A stretch of 64,000 nucleotides of DNA from a virus: positions 62,001-126,000 of the IMG/VR virus record IMGVR_UViG_3300042484_002457, one strand, 5' to 3'. Position numbers and translations under genes: made by a program. Under the pieces are notes generated by a model. That model was not told the DNA's origin, did no database searches, and was given only the letters and a program-made list of their open reading frames with translations. This document shows positions 29,766-37,897 of the stretch, piece after piece. Numbering within the stretch: position 1 is the stretch's first letter; the number at the start of each line of letters is the position of its first letter.

Positions 29766-30152
29766 ATGGAACTTGTTGTTGAGTTTGTGCTTTGGATAAT
29801 GCAGATTGCATTTTGGTACATGATATTCACGGCGGTGTTCAACTTGATCAGGCTCAAATTCTATCAGCCCCGTGATCAAGAGCTTGTTCGCATCATCAAC
29901 GATTTGGAATCTGAACAGCTGATTCCCTTGCTGGTTGAGCTTGACCAAAATACCTATTTCTGTTATAATTGCTTGACTGAAGAGTTTGTTTGCCAGGGAC
30001 AAGACGCCAAAGAAATTCTTACCAGATTCAAACAGCGGTTTCCCGGAAGATATTGCTCATTGAGTCAGGGCCCGGCCGAAGTACTGGACGTACTCAAACA
30101 GCAACTAAAGGAATTTAATGAAAGTAGCAGTAGCATCAGATCTCCATCTTGA
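29766..30152 (+). CDS. N-terminally membrane-anchored small protein
   Basis: 128 residues from ATG 29766. Hydrophobic helix at 4-28 ('VEFVLWIMQIAFWYMIFTAV'), then a soluble domain with two cysteines ('TYFCYNCLTEEFVCQGQ'). A complete sigma-70 promoter lies inside this gene (29941-29969), and its end overlaps the phosphoesterase gene by 35 bp. Confidence 0.55.
   Translation: MELVVEFVLWIMQIAFWYMIFTAVFNLIRLKFYQPRDQELVRIINDLESEQLIPLLVELDQNTYFCYNCLTEEFVCQGQDAKEILTRFKQRFPGRYCSLSQGPAEVLDVLKQQLKEFNESSSSIRSPS
29941..29969 (+). promoter_or_regulatory. Internal sigma-70 promoter
   Basis: TTGACC, 17 bp, TATAAT within the coding region of 29766-30152; would drive the phosphoesterase at 30118. Confidence 0.75.
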
Positions 30153-31041
30153 ATTTGGAGACTTGGATTTTGACAACACTGACCACGCTGACGTTTTAAT
30201 ACTCAGCGGTGATATCTTTGTGGCTCGTGATCTTGCACAGCGAGATCCGTACGGTGTCATGGGCCTTGAATATCGCAGCAATCGATATCATGATTTCATG
30301 CAGCGATGTTCCGAACGTTTCCCACATGTGATCTTGATTGCCGGCAACCACGAACACTACAATGGCGACTTTGCCAAAACAGTGGCACACATCAAAGACG
30401 TGCTGGGGTATTTGAAGAATGTGCATGTGCTGGAGAAAGAAAGTGTTGAGATTAACGGTGTGACCTTTGTGGGCGCTACACTGTGGACCGACATGAACCG
30501 TGAGGATCCTGAAACCCTGGGTCGAATCAAACAGTACATGAACGACTACCGTATCATTGAAAACAGTGCTGACCCTGTGAGCTTTCGCAAAACTCTGCCA
30601 CGTGACAAGCCAGTGGGCATGACCGATGATGAGTGGTTGAGCTTGCCTGCAGAGGATCGCACACGAGTTGAGTTTGGTACTCGTACTGGAAAGTTTAGCC
30701 CTTTGGCCAGTGTGGCCGATCACAAGGCCGCACTGGCATTTATTCAACAAACTGTGGACGCAGATCCTGCCAAGCCGTTTGTTGTTGTAGGGCATCACTC
30801 GCCTAGCCGCCGCAGTACCAAGCCACAGTATGCCAAAGATGTGCATGTGAACGGTGCCTACAGTTCAGACCTTGAGGACTTTATTCAAGCAAGACCTCAA
30901 ATTCGACTGTGGACACACGGGCACACACACCATGGTTTTGATTACCTGGTAGGAGAGACTCGCGTGGTTTGTAACCCACGCGGATATATTGGACACGAAC
31001 CTGAGGCAAGTGAATGGCAACTACAAACAGTAACAGTTTAA
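30118..31041 (+). CDS. Calcineurin-like metallophosphoesterase
   Basis: 307 residues, AAAGGAATTTA before the ATG. All five metal motifs: 'ASDLHLEFG' (D, H), 'LSGDIF' (D), 'AGNHEHY' (N, H), 'VVGHHSPS' (H) and 'WTHGHTHHG' (H). Such enzymes hydrolyse phosphomono- or diesters, including nucleic acid ends or cyclic nucleotides. The length and 'CNPRGYIGHEPE' end match a common phage family. Since the phage also has a nucleotide cyclase, a phosphodiesterase role is worth considering but unproven. Confidence 0.88.
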   Translation: MKVAVASDLHLEFGDLDFDNTDHADVLILSGDIFVARDLAQRDPYGVMGLEYRSNRYHDFMQRCSERFPHVILIAGNHEHYNGDFAKTVAHIKDVLGYLKNVHVLEKESVEINGVTFVGATLWTDMNREDPETLGRIKQYMNDYRIIENSADPVSFRKTLPRDKPVGMTDDEWLSLPAEDRTRVEFGTRTGKFSPLASVADHKAALAFIQQTVDADPAKPFVVVGHHSPSRRSTKPQYAKDVHVNGAYSSDLEDFIQARPQIRLWTHGHTHHGFDYLVGETRVVCNPRGYIGHEPEASEWQLQTVTV

Positions 31042-31265
31042 CGCATTCTGAAAACCCAGCAATCGGTGTCCGCGGATTCCTAATTCGCGGACTTGGAGAT
31101 ACATTTTGGTTTAGAGTTTATCACCCTGACAAAGAATTCACTGACTATGATATCACACATCATGATTGTGAGATTGTGATCATTGACCCTAGTGCAGCAT
31201 TGATCAGTAATGATGCTGGGGACTTTTTGGATTACACTACAGAGAGCATGCAAATTGTCAAGTGA
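31014..31265 (+). CDS. Small phage protein, unknown
   Basis: 83 residues, overlapping the phosphoesterase gene by 28 bp. Beta-rich: 'IGVRGFLIRGLGDTFWFRVY', 'HDCEIVIIDPSAALISNDAG'. Function unknown. Confidence 0.55.
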   Translation: MATTNSNSLTHSENPAIGVRGFLIRGLGDTFWFRVYHPDKEFTDYDITHHDCEIVIIDPSAALISNDAGDFLDYTTESMQIVK

Positions 31266-31458
31266 TCGCAATTACCAAAAGATCACACTGAGCCGCCATC
31301 AGATTGAGCGTCTTGCAGTGTTTCTGGCCTTGCAACAAAATGTAAAAAGTGTTACAATAGAAGAAACAAACGAATCAGGCATTGGTGCAAGCCACGCCGC
31401 GATTTATCATGGGCATGATGACCTTGTGGATGACATAACAGACGTAGGAAATTGGTAA
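31255..31458 (+). CDS. Small phage protein, unknown
   Basis: 67 residues from TTG 31255, the only plausible start near the junction (overlap of 11 bp). 'ITLSRHQIERLAVFLALQQN' helix, then 'VKSVTIEETNESGIGASH'. Contains an internal promoter (31330-31358). Confidence 0.45.
   Translation: MSSDRNYQKITLSRHQIERLAVFLALQQNVKSVTIEETNESGIGASHAAIYHGHDDLVDDITDVGNW
31330..31358 (+). promoter_or_regulatory. Internal sigma-70-like promoter
   Basis: TTGCAA, 17 bp, TACAAT inside 31255-31458; the same box pair as the promoter at 28581. Would serve the gene at 31458. Confidence 0.5.
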
Positions 31459-32204
31459 TGAAAATATATCTCAGCAAACCTCGTGATCATTGGATCTCAC
31501 CATACACCATGTTGGACTACATGTTCTGGTGGACCGACTGGAGCAAATGCAGTCGAGACAAGAGCCTGCAACGCACTCTAGACGACATTGAAGCAGTCAA
31601 AGCCGGTGGCAAAAGTTCCTATGTAGAGCGCCCCGAGTGGGTAGAAAAAGCCAGCGACTATCTTGTGCCCGTTAGCCAAGCTATTGCCTGGGTATGGGAT
31701 CGAGTGCATCCTGAAATCAAGATCGTCAAGATTGATCGTTGGGATACCTGGAGCATGGACCATACCTTGGCGCACATTATTTTGCCCATGCTGAAACAAC
31801 TGAAAGAAAAACAACACGGCGCTGGCTTTGTGGATGATAAAGATGTGCCCGAAGGCCTTGGTCTACGCAGCACCGAAGCAGCCCCCAAAGAAAACGAGTG
31901 GGACACTGACAGCAACCATTTTGCTCGTTGGGAGTGGGTCATAAATGAAATGATCTTTGCATTTGAATGCAAGGTAGATGACTCATGGCAAGATGTTTTC
32001 CGTGAAGGCGAACATGACATTGTTTGGATTCCTGTAGACAAAAACGGTAATGAAGTGCCCAAGGGCGAGCACAAGTACTACCAAATGGACCGTGGTCCCA
32101 AAGACACTTACAAGTGCGATTATGATGGTATGAAAATGGTAGAAGAGCGTATTCAAAACGGCTTCCGACTATTTGGCCGATATTATCAAAATCTCTGGGA
32201 TTGA
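31458..32204 (+). CDS. Widely conserved phage protein of unknown function
   Basis: 248 residues from ATG 31458 (TAATG overlap). 'TPDTWSMDHTLA'-type core is seen here as 'DRWDTWSMDHTLAHIILPML', followed by 'HFARWEWVINEMIFAFEC' and C-terminal 'ERIQNGFRLFGRYYQNLWD'. Tryptophan-rich, helical. I recognise the family from many phage genomes, but no activity is established. Confidence 0.7.
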   Translation: MKIYLSKPRDHWISPYTMLDYMFWWTDWSKCSRDKSLQRTLDDIEAVKAGGKSSYVERPEWVEKASDYLVPVSQAIAWVWDRVHPEIKIVKIDRWDTWSMDHTLAHIILPMLKQLKEKQHGAGFVDDKDVPEGLGLRSTEAAPKENEWDTDSNHFARWEWVINEMIFAFECKVDDSWQDVFREGEHDIVWIPVDKNGNEVPKGEHKYYQMDRGPKDTYKCDYDGMKMVEERIQNGFRLFGRYYQNLWD

Positions 32205-32229
32205 CCATTAACTCAACTGGTGTTACAAT
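32201..32229 (+). promoter_or_regulatory. Sigma-70 promoter, leaderless
   Basis: TTGACC, 17 bp, TACAAT. The -35 box overlaps the preceding stop; the ATG at 32235 begins six nt after the -10 box. Confidence 0.75.
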
Positions 32230-32234
32230 AGCCT

Positions 32235-32927
32235 ATGACTACTCAAGACTTGACAATAGACTGGGACGACTTCAAAGCTGTGTTCAAATCCACAGACCCT
32301 GAACCGGACATGACGTTTGCTGATGACCCGGTGGCCCTGGCCTGGGCTGCTTATCGTGTGTACTTGACAACCCCAGCACTGCGATGGATTGACTTTGCGG
32401 ATGTCGAAGTTACTGAGCAAGATCGTGTGCAGGCCCAGGAGATTCGCAGTTACTACACTGGTCGCATCTTGATGGATGCTATGAAGTCCAAAAACCCCAT
32501 GAGTGAGTTTAGAAAAAAACTGTATGGCTTGTTGATCGGTGGGACTGGACTCAAGAAAAAAGACATTGGCTTGCTGTATCGACTGCCGTATTTTTATGTG
32601 GAAGACACTGACCTGGACCAAGTGATTGCACAAACCCAGTCAGCATCTGTAATGTTTGGTACTGCGATAGCAGGCACATTTACCTTGATCAAGCGAATCT
32701 TGGTGAGTCGACGCTCTGGGGACTATGTGCATTTTTGGCTACGACACCACAAGCGATCTGAGCCGTTCTTGATCGTGGTCAAGACAGACAATCCCTTGTT
32801 GAGTTTGCTGACCGGCATCTTGGAAAAACCAGTACAGTTGAGCGCAACAGCGCACCTCAAACGTCACCGCGGATATCACCGCAACAGATATTTTCACCAG
32901 CTGGGCAACGTTGAGCTGGTAAATTAA
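32235..32927 (+). CDS. Conserved T4-type phage protein, leaderless mRNA
   Basis: 230 residues. Acidic N-terminus ('TIDWDDFKAVFKSTDPEPD'), 'RIDFADVEVTEQDRVQA'-like helix region, and a basic C-terminus ('HLKRHRGYHRNRYFHQLG'). No recognised catalytic motif. The start codon follows directly from the promoter, with no Shine-Dalgarno. Confidence 0.6.
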   Translation: MTTQDLTIDWDDFKAVFKSTDPEPDMTFADDPVALAWAAYRVYLTTPALRWIDFADVEVTEQDRVQAQEIRSYYTGRILMDAMKSKNPMSEFRKKLYGLLIGGTGLKKKDIGLLYRLPYFYVEDTDLDQVIAQTQSASVMFGTAIAGTFTLIKRILVSRRSGDYVHFWLRHHKRSEPFLIVVKTDNPLLSLLTGILEKPVQLSATAHLKRHRGYHRNRYFHQLGNVELVN

Positions 32928-32943
32928 TTTAAAGAAGGAAACC

Positions 32944-34050
32944 ATGAGCTATCTATTTACGTCAGAATCTGTGAGTGAAGGACATCCGGACAAAGTGGCT
33001 GATGCCATTAGCGATGCCATTCTTGACATTGTGATGAGCAAGCAAGATACTGCATTGCGATGCGCATGCGAGACATTGGTCACAACCAATCGAGTGGTTG
33101 TAGCAGGAGAATACAAGGGTATCTTGCACCAAGCCGAAGTAGACAGTGCTGTGCGCCGAGTTGTACGAGATATTGGTTATGAACAGGCTGGGTTTGATTG
33201 GCGCACACTAGAAATCACAAACTTGCTACACGGTCAAAGCGCAGACATTGCCATGGGCACTGACACGTTTGGCGCAGGTGACCAAGGTTTGATGTTTGGG
33301 TATGCCTGCAACGAGACTGACAACTACATGCCCAGCGCAATTTATTGGAGTCATCGCATTGTTGAACATCTTACGCAACTGAGAAAAGCAGGCCAAGGTG
33401 CACATATTGGTCTGGGACCTGACGCCAAGAGTCAAGTAACTTTTGAATACAACAATGACGGCACACCCCAGCGCATTGCCAAAGTTGTTTGCAGTACCCA
33501 GCATGGTGACACCGCAGATATTGCAACTGTACGTCAAGAAGTTGAGCAATTTATTCGAGACATTTTGCCCAAAGAATATGTGGATAATACTACTGAGTTT
33601 TTCATCAATCCTACTGGTCGCTTTGTTATTGGTGGACCTGATGGCGACACTGGACTCACCGGAAGAAAGATTATCGTTGATACTTACGGTGGTTATAGCC
33701 CTCATGGTGGCGGCGCTTTTAGTGGTAAAGATCCTACCAAAGTAGATCGTAGTGCCGCTTACATGATGCGCTACATTGCCAAGAACATTGTGGCATCTGG
33801 TCGAGCGCCCTGGGCAACCTGTCAGATCAGTTACGCAATTGGCATGAAAGACCCCATGAGTTTCTATGTTGAATGTGAGGACCGAGAACTGGCAAGGGCA
33901 TTGACTGCAACCATACCCACCATGGTTGATCTAACGCCAATGGGAATTATCAAACATTTTGATTTGTTCCGTCCAATCTACAGTACCACCACCAACTACG
34001 GACACTTTGGTAAATCCAACCTGCCTTGGGAAAAAATTGATTTATTTTAA
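32944..34050 (+). CDS. metK: S-adenosylmethionine synthetase MetK
   Basis: 368 residues (host enzymes ~385); AAGAAGGAAACC before the ATG. Typical blocks: 'FTSESVSEGHPDKVADAISD', 'FGAGDQGLMFGYACNET', 'IGGPDGDTGLTGRKIIVDTY', 'GGGAFSGKDPTKVDRSAAY'. Makes SAM from methionine and ATP in the cytoplasm. Key ATP, methionine and metal residues appear intact. Nearby SAM users are the methyltransferase at 35777 and the radical SAM proteins. Probably co-transcribed with the upstream gene. Confidence 0.95.
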   Translation: MSYLFTSESVSEGHPDKVADAISDAILDIVMSKQDTALRCACETLVTTNRVVVAGEYKGILHQAEVDSAVRRVVRDIGYEQAGFDWRTLEITNLLHGQSADIAMGTDTFGAGDQGLMFGYACNETDNYMPSAIYWSHRIVEHLTQLRKAGQGAHIGLGPDAKSQVTFEYNNDGTPQRIAKVVCSTQHGDTADIATVRQEVEQFIRDILPKEYVDNTTEFFINPTGRFVIGGPDGDTGLTGRKIIVDTYGGYSPHGGGAFSGKDPTKVDRSAAYMMRYIAKNIVASGRAPWATCQISYAIGMKDPMSFYVECEDRELARALTATIPTMVDLTPMGIIKHFDLFRPIYSTTTNYGHFGKSNLPWEKIDLF

Positions 34051-34066
34051 TACCGGCGGCGGCATT

Positions 34067-34300
34067 GTGAGTGTGTTGACTGCACTTGGTTCCACCAAGT
34101 TGCATCGCCTAAGTCGCATTACACAATCCGAGTATCAGCAGTGGCGCCGAGAGTTCTGTTTTGACGCATTAAAAAATATGCGTTATGGGCAGAGCTTTTG
34201 CAATCACTTCAACATCACCGATCATAGAATTTTTTATGACAGCGATGTTGAACGTTGCGATCAGTTGATTGTGCGTGACTGGGTCAATGCGGCAAATTAA
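34067..34300 (+). CDS. Small conserved phage protein
   Basis: About 77 residues from GTG 34067; a TTG inside the metK 3' end would lengthen it. 'RLSRITQSEYQQWRREFCFD', 'MRYGQSFCNHFNITDHRIFY', 'ERCDQLIVRDWV'. The 'M(R)xGQ.F.N.F...LFY' pattern is frequent in phages; function unknown. Confidence 0.55.
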   Translation: MSVLTALGSTKLHRLSRITQSEYQQWRREFCFDALKNMRYGQSFCNHFNITDHRIFYDSDVERCDQLIVRDWVNAAN

Positions 34301-34523
34301 TTTGCCGCACCTGACTCCTGATGATGGCATCAGACTCAAGAATCAACTGATTGCTGCAGGGCTCAAACAGGGTGAAGATTTTGTTTGGGCATATCGACAG
34401 GCCAACTACAACAACGATGGTTATGAAGCGGTAACGCCAAGAACAGTGACATTTGAATTTGCAGATCACAAACTGGCAACCTTTTACAAACTCAAATGGT
34501 CCAACAGCACAGCATCAAATTGA
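34287..34523 (+). CDS. Small 'LKWS'-tail protein 3
   Basis: 78 residues from ATG 34287, overlapping the upstream gene by 14 bp. 'LTPDDGIRLKNQLIAAGLKQ' and 'VTFEFADHKLATFYKLKWS', the same tail pattern as 27356/27526. The overlap region is a perfect palindrome (34288-34309). Confidence 0.6.
   Translation: MRQINLPHLTPDDGIRLKNQLIAAGLKQGEDFVWAYRQANYNNDGYEAVTPRTVTFEFADHKLATFYKLKWSNSTASN
34288..34309. repeat. Perfect 22-bp palindrome at a gene junction
   Basis: TGCGGCAAATT followed by its exact reverse complement AATTTGCCGCA. It covers the stop of one gene and the second to ninth codons of the next. Could be an operator or an mRNA hairpin that controls re-initiation. Confidence 0.7.
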
Positions 34524-34558
34524 TTTGGTGCACACGAGAAAACTGATAATTACAGTTG

Positions 34559-34798
34559 ATGAACCTAGCCACCATACCAGACTACCTGATTCGTAGCAAG
34601 GAAAGCTTTTCCTATGCCAAGGAAATTTCTAGACCTTTTGGCGGCATTGATGCAGTAATTGCCTGGTGCAAATCTGAACTGCTGTCTGAGTGGCGCTGGC
34701 AAATGGTTGAAATGAGCTCAGACATACGCCCTGGTCGTTATATATTTTATTTTGATTCTGAGCGAGATTGTGTTGCTTTTTTGCTACACTGGCAATAA
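34559..34798 (+). CDS. Small 'LLHWQ'-tail protein 4
   Basis: 79 residues from ATG 34559. 'FGGIDAVIAWCKSELLSEWR', end 'FYFDSERDCVAFLLHWQ', a diverged member of the RWS-tail family. Upstream GATAAT without a clear -35. Confidence 0.55.
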   Translation: MNLATIPDYLIRSKESFSYAKEISRPFGGIDAVIAWCKSELLSEWRWQMVEMSSDIRPGRYIFYFDSERDCVAFLLHWQ

Positions 34799-34801
34799 GA
34801 C

Positions 34802-34830
34802 TTGACAAAAAATCACAGTTGTTATAAAAT
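34802..34830 (+). promoter_or_regulatory. Sigma-70 promoter
   Basis: TTGACA, 17 bp, TAAAAT, 26 nt before the ATG at 34857. Confidence 0.7.
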
Positions 34831-34856
34831 TACTCTATAAATTTACTGGAGTTGTA

Positions 34857-35081
34857 ATGTCCTTGCAGATTACCAATCTTACGCAGCATCAGGTCGACCT
34901 ACTCAATGCCATGTGGGATATCAAAGAAGAATCTGAATATTTTGACTGGTACAAGAGTCTTGATCACGATACCCAACTTGAAGTAGAAAGTTTGCAAGCA
35001 CTAATAATCTTGGAATCGGTAGATCAGATGTTGAGTGACTTGAGCGTGGCTCGCAAAGTACTGAAAAAATTCATGCTATGA
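34857..35081 (+). CDS. Small acidic helical protein
   Basis: 74 residues, GGAG six nt upstream. 'LTQHQVDLLNAMWDIKEESE', 'FDWYKSLDHDTQLEVESLQA'. A common phage type; function unknown. Overlaps the next ATG. Confidence 0.55.
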   Translation: MSLQITNLTQHQVDLLNAMWDIKEESEYFDWYKSLDHDTQLEVESLQALIILESVDQMLSDLSVARKVLKKFML

Positions 35082-35428
35082 ACGAAATGGACCAAGAAGA
35101 TAGCCGCTTGGGCATATTTGCCATCATGTGGGACTACTACGGACTTGAAGCTGTGGCACGGATTCCTGATCCCGCAGACACCACCTTTGCACTGCTAAAA
35201 GGCGTTGAGCCACCAAAAGGGCCTAATATCAACCACTGGTCGCTGAGGGCACGATTCAACCCCCAGCGCAACTACGAAATCTACATCATCACTGCCACAC
35301 CAGGTATTAGCGAACATGACATTCGCGAGATGTTTGAAAACAACCCACAAAGTGCTGCCGACACAATTCGACGCATTGGGCAAAAGTACCACAGTGATCG
35401 AGACACGAAAGAAAGAGCAATTCGGTAA
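35078..35428 (+). CDS. Small phage protein, unknown
   Basis: 116 residues. 'LGIFAIMWDYYGLEAVARIP', 'LRARFNPQRNYEIYIITATP', 'DIREMFENNPQSAADTIRRI'. ATGA overlap with the previous gene; no known domain. Confidence 0.5.
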   Translation: MNEMDQEDSRLGIFAIMWDYYGLEAVARIPDPADTTFALLKGVEPPKGPNINHWSLRARFNPQRNYEIYIITATPGISEHDIREMFENNPQSAADTIRRIGQKYHSDRDTKERAIR

Positions 35429-35436
35429 AATAGAGG

Positions 35437-35465
35437 TTGATCAATAAATCTCTATTTGCTATACT
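35437..35465 (+). promoter_or_regulatory. Sigma-70 promoter, AATAA class
   Basis: TTGATC, 17-bp spacer starting AATAA and ending TGC, TATACT. Confidence 0.7.
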
Positions 35466-35472
35466 TTGTTCT

Positions 35473-35495
35473 GTGTTAGCAATTAACACATTTTT
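35473..35495 (+). promoter_or_regulatory. 5'-leader hairpin with T-run
   Basis: GTGTTA-GCAAT-TAACAC then ATTTTTAACTTA, immediately after the -10 box. Same design as at 28616 and 41910. Confidence 0.6.
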
Positions 35496-35532
35496 AACTT
35501 AACAGAGACGCTAGACGTCGAAAGGAAAAATT

Positions 35533-35787
35533 ATGCATTCAATTGCACTTGCTGTCAACCACGACACAAAAGAGTTCGCGATCACTATCCGTCATTTGGA
35601 GGCTTCTCACTTCAAAAAAGTTGGACCAAACTCCTGGGTTGATTCAGCATACCCAAACAAGGAGTTTTTTGTGGTTCTACAAGCCGAGCGTTCACGTGCC
35701 GAATTTGTTGCACACTCTCAAAGTTTCCTGCTACAATCAAATGGTTACACATCTGTAACTGTGAAAGGAAACTTCAATGATGAATAA
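35533..35787 (+). CDS. Small phage protein, unknown
   Basis: 84 residues, AAAGGAAAAATT before the ATG. 'IALAVNHDTKEFAITIRHLE', 'NKEFFVVLQAERSRAEFVAH', beta-alpha pattern. First gene behind a structured leader; overlaps the methyltransferase start. Confidence 0.5.
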   Translation: MHSIALAVNHDTKEFAITIRHLEASHFKKVGPNSWVDSAYPNKEFFVVLQAERSRAEFVAHSQSFLLQSNGYTSVTVKGNFNDE

Positions 35788-36547
35788 TCATCAACACCGC
35801 GCTCTTGACGTAGAGCTACAACGACAACGCTATGGCGAGAACTCTGAGCTACTGAAAGGCTTGGGGTACAACACCGACGTCATGAACATCCGTCGCATGT
35901 CCAAGGACATTGCTACAGGTGATACTTGGCGTTACATGGAATCCAAAGATCTAGAAGACCTTAAGGATTGTGTAACTGACTACGACTTGTATGAGTGGAC
36001 AGTCAACTCACAACTTGACTCTGCCTTGCTTGAAATAGGACAGATACTTGAGTTTGGTACCGCAACTGGCCGTACACTGAACCAATTTGCATACTGGTTA
36101 CCAAACAAAACTATCTATGGCTTTGACAGTTGGCAAGGATTGCCTGAGAAGTTCAACGACTTGCCTGCAGGACATTTTGCACAACCACTGCCTGAGATAG
36201 CAACAAACTGCCGACTGGTACAAGGCTGGTTTGGTTCAAGACCTGCACAAGACCAATCAGGTATTGCAGAATTCACAACGCAGACATTTGCAGCCGCACA
36301 CCCGGAACCCATTGCACTTTTGCACTTGGATGCTGACCTGTACTCCAGCACAAAAACAGTGTTGAATGCGTTTGCCAAACACATTGTCTCTGGCACAGTG
36401 ATCTTGTTCAACGAGTATTGGAACCATCCAACTTGGAAGAAACACGAGTTCAAGGCCTGGCAAGAGCATTGTGCTACACACAATATCAGGTATGAATACA
36501 TTGGTTATGCTAGCGACCATCAAGAAGTCGCTGTAAGAGTGTTGTAA
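35777..36547 (+). CDS. Class I SAM methyltransferase, TylF/macrocin O-methyltransferase-like
   Basis: 256 residues (ATG 35777 or 35780). SAM motif 'ILEFGTATGRTLNQFAYW', then 'IYGFDSWQGLPEKF' and the metal/acid motif 'IALLHLDADLYSSTKTVLNA', followed by 'VILFNEYWNHPTWKKHEF'. This order is characteristic of TylF-like enzymes that methylate sugars or small molecules. Acceptor unknown, perhaps phage or host glycan. MetK lies 1.7 kb upstream. Confidence 0.82.
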   Translation: MMNNHQHRALDVELQRQRYGENSELLKGLGYNTDVMNIRRMSKDIATGDTWRYMESKDLEDLKDCVTDYDLYEWTVNSQLDSALLEIGQILEFGTATGRTLNQFAYWLPNKTIYGFDSWQGLPEKFNDLPAGHFAQPLPEIATNCRLVQGWFGSRPAQDQSGIAEFTTQTFAAAHPEPIALLHLDADLYSSTKTVLNAFAKHIVSGTVILFNEYWNHPTWKKHEFKAWQEHCATHNIRYEYIGYASDHQEVAVRVL

Positions 36548-36566
36548 AAATACAACAACAAAAGAC

Positions 36567-36595
36567 TTGACCAATAAACCAATCTCTAGTATACT
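36567..36595 (+). promoter_or_regulatory. Sigma-70 promoter, TTGACCAATAA class
   Basis: TTGACC, 17 bp, TATACT. Confidence 0.75.
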
Positions 36596-36633
36596 AGAGA
36601 CTGTTTAGCAATAATGCTAGACAAAACCCAGTA

Positions 36634-36657
36634 TGCCACAAATTTGAAATTGTGGCA
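36634..36657 (+). promoter_or_regulatory. Leader hairpin before the ParB/DGQHR-like gene
   Basis: TGCCACAA-N8-TTGTGGCA, perfect 8-bp stem 25 nt before the ATG; a second hairpin TAGCA-ATAA-TGCTA lies at 36606-36619. Confidence 0.55.
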
Positions 36658-36681
36658 ACTTACAATTTAAGGAAAAATCTT

Positions 36682-37896
36682 ATGTCAACATCGGTACAAA
36701 GTTACGCAACTCGCGTCAACGCAAAATACTCAAATACAGCCAGTCATTACCAGGACCTAAAAACTCGATGGAATGCTACGCTTTCTCTTTACAATCCAAA
36801 TACTGTCAATACCATTAACTCTTCGTTGAAGCGGCAGATTGCAGGCTGGATCAAACTTCATCCCAAAGTTAAAACATTCAAGGACATGCCCTTGTGCCGA
36901 GCACAGACATGCCGCCTAAGTGACATTTTGATTGACGAAACAATGCAACGTCAACTCAACATCTCCTGGGTGCTCGAAATCATTGAGGACTGGCGTGCCT
37001 GGCAAGCAATGCCTGTGCAAGTGTACACTGTTGGTGCCAATGCAAGTCCGGAGTTGGCATATCTTGGTGAAGATAAACTGTATGCAAGCTGGGATGGTCA
37101 ACATACTGCCATGGCATTTTACATAATCGCTGTGTTTATTCTAGGTCTTGATCCCAAAGACGTTGAAATTCCTGTGGTGATCTATGACGTAAGCACCAAA
37201 GCAGAAATCCGCAACAACTTTATTGAAAGCAACAGCGAAAGCGGCAAAAAGCTACTGGACAAGATTGACATTTTCCAGCAAATGGTTTATGGCGTTCGTG
37301 TTGACGGTGCAACATATCCTGATTGGTTAGAGGTGGAGAAAAAACAACAGTACCTTGAAGCCGCTGACTTGTTCCTTACTGACGAAAAGTTTGGCGATGC
37401 AACACAAGTTGGTGCGATCAGTCGAGTTGAAGACATTGTGACTCGCAAGGTGAGTCCAGAAATTGTGCGCCAATTCTGTGTGTATGCAAAAACTGTGTTG
37501 GGCTTTACACCACGTGCTATTAACACCAAGGAAGCACCTATCATTCTGGGTTTCTTGAAGATGGCCAGTGTTGATGACGTGCAATATAGCGATGCAGAAA
37601 TTGAGAGCTTGGCTATGCTGTGCAATCAATTGTTTAGCGCAGACTTTGATGCTAGAGGTCCTTACTGGGCTCAGGTTGAAACTGCATACTTAAACTGGTG
37701 GGAGTCATTCTATGACGGCGTCGACGAAAGCGTTCGACCTGAACGCCCACGTATGAACAAGGACTGGACGCAAGGTGGTACGTTTTTCTGGCACCTGCTG
37801 AAAAAGAACTGGAAGGACGAGGCTGGTATGCCAATGGCAATGCCCCGTTTAAACATTCAAACACCATTCATCCCTAACCGTAAGGACTTGTTCTAA
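36682..37896 (+). CDS. ParB/DGQHR-like domain protein
   Basis: 404 residues from ATG 36682 (TAAGGAAAAATC upstream). 'RLSDILIDETMQRQLNISWV' sets up a ParB-like region, 'LYASWDGQHTAMAFYIIA' is the DGQHR-type motif, and 'DVEIPVVIYDVSTKAEIRNN' follows, with a helical C-terminal half. DGQHR/ParB-like proteins bind nucleotides or DNA and occur in defence and anti-defence loci. Followed two bases later by an HNH-like gene, so the two probably act together. Confidence 0.65.
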   Translation: MSTSVQSYATRVNAKYSNTASHYQDLKTRWNATLSLYNPNTVNTINSSLKRQIAGWIKLHPKVKTFKDMPLCRAQTCRLSDILIDETMQRQLNISWVLEIIEDWRAWQAMPVQVYTVGANASPELAYLGEDKLYASWDGQHTAMAFYIIAVFILGLDPKDVEIPVVIYDVSTKAEIRNNFIESNSESGKKLLDKIDIFQQMVYGVRVDGATYPDWLEVEKKQQYLEAADLFLTDEKFGDATQVGAISRVEDIVTRKVSPEIVRQFCVYAKTVLGFTPRAINTKEAPIILGFLKMASVDDVQYSDAEIESLAMLCNQLFSADFDARGPYWAQVETAYLNWWESFYDGVDESVRPERPRMNKDWTQGGTFFWHLLKKNWKDEAGMPMAMPRLNIQTPFIPNRKDLF

Positions 37897-37897
37897 A

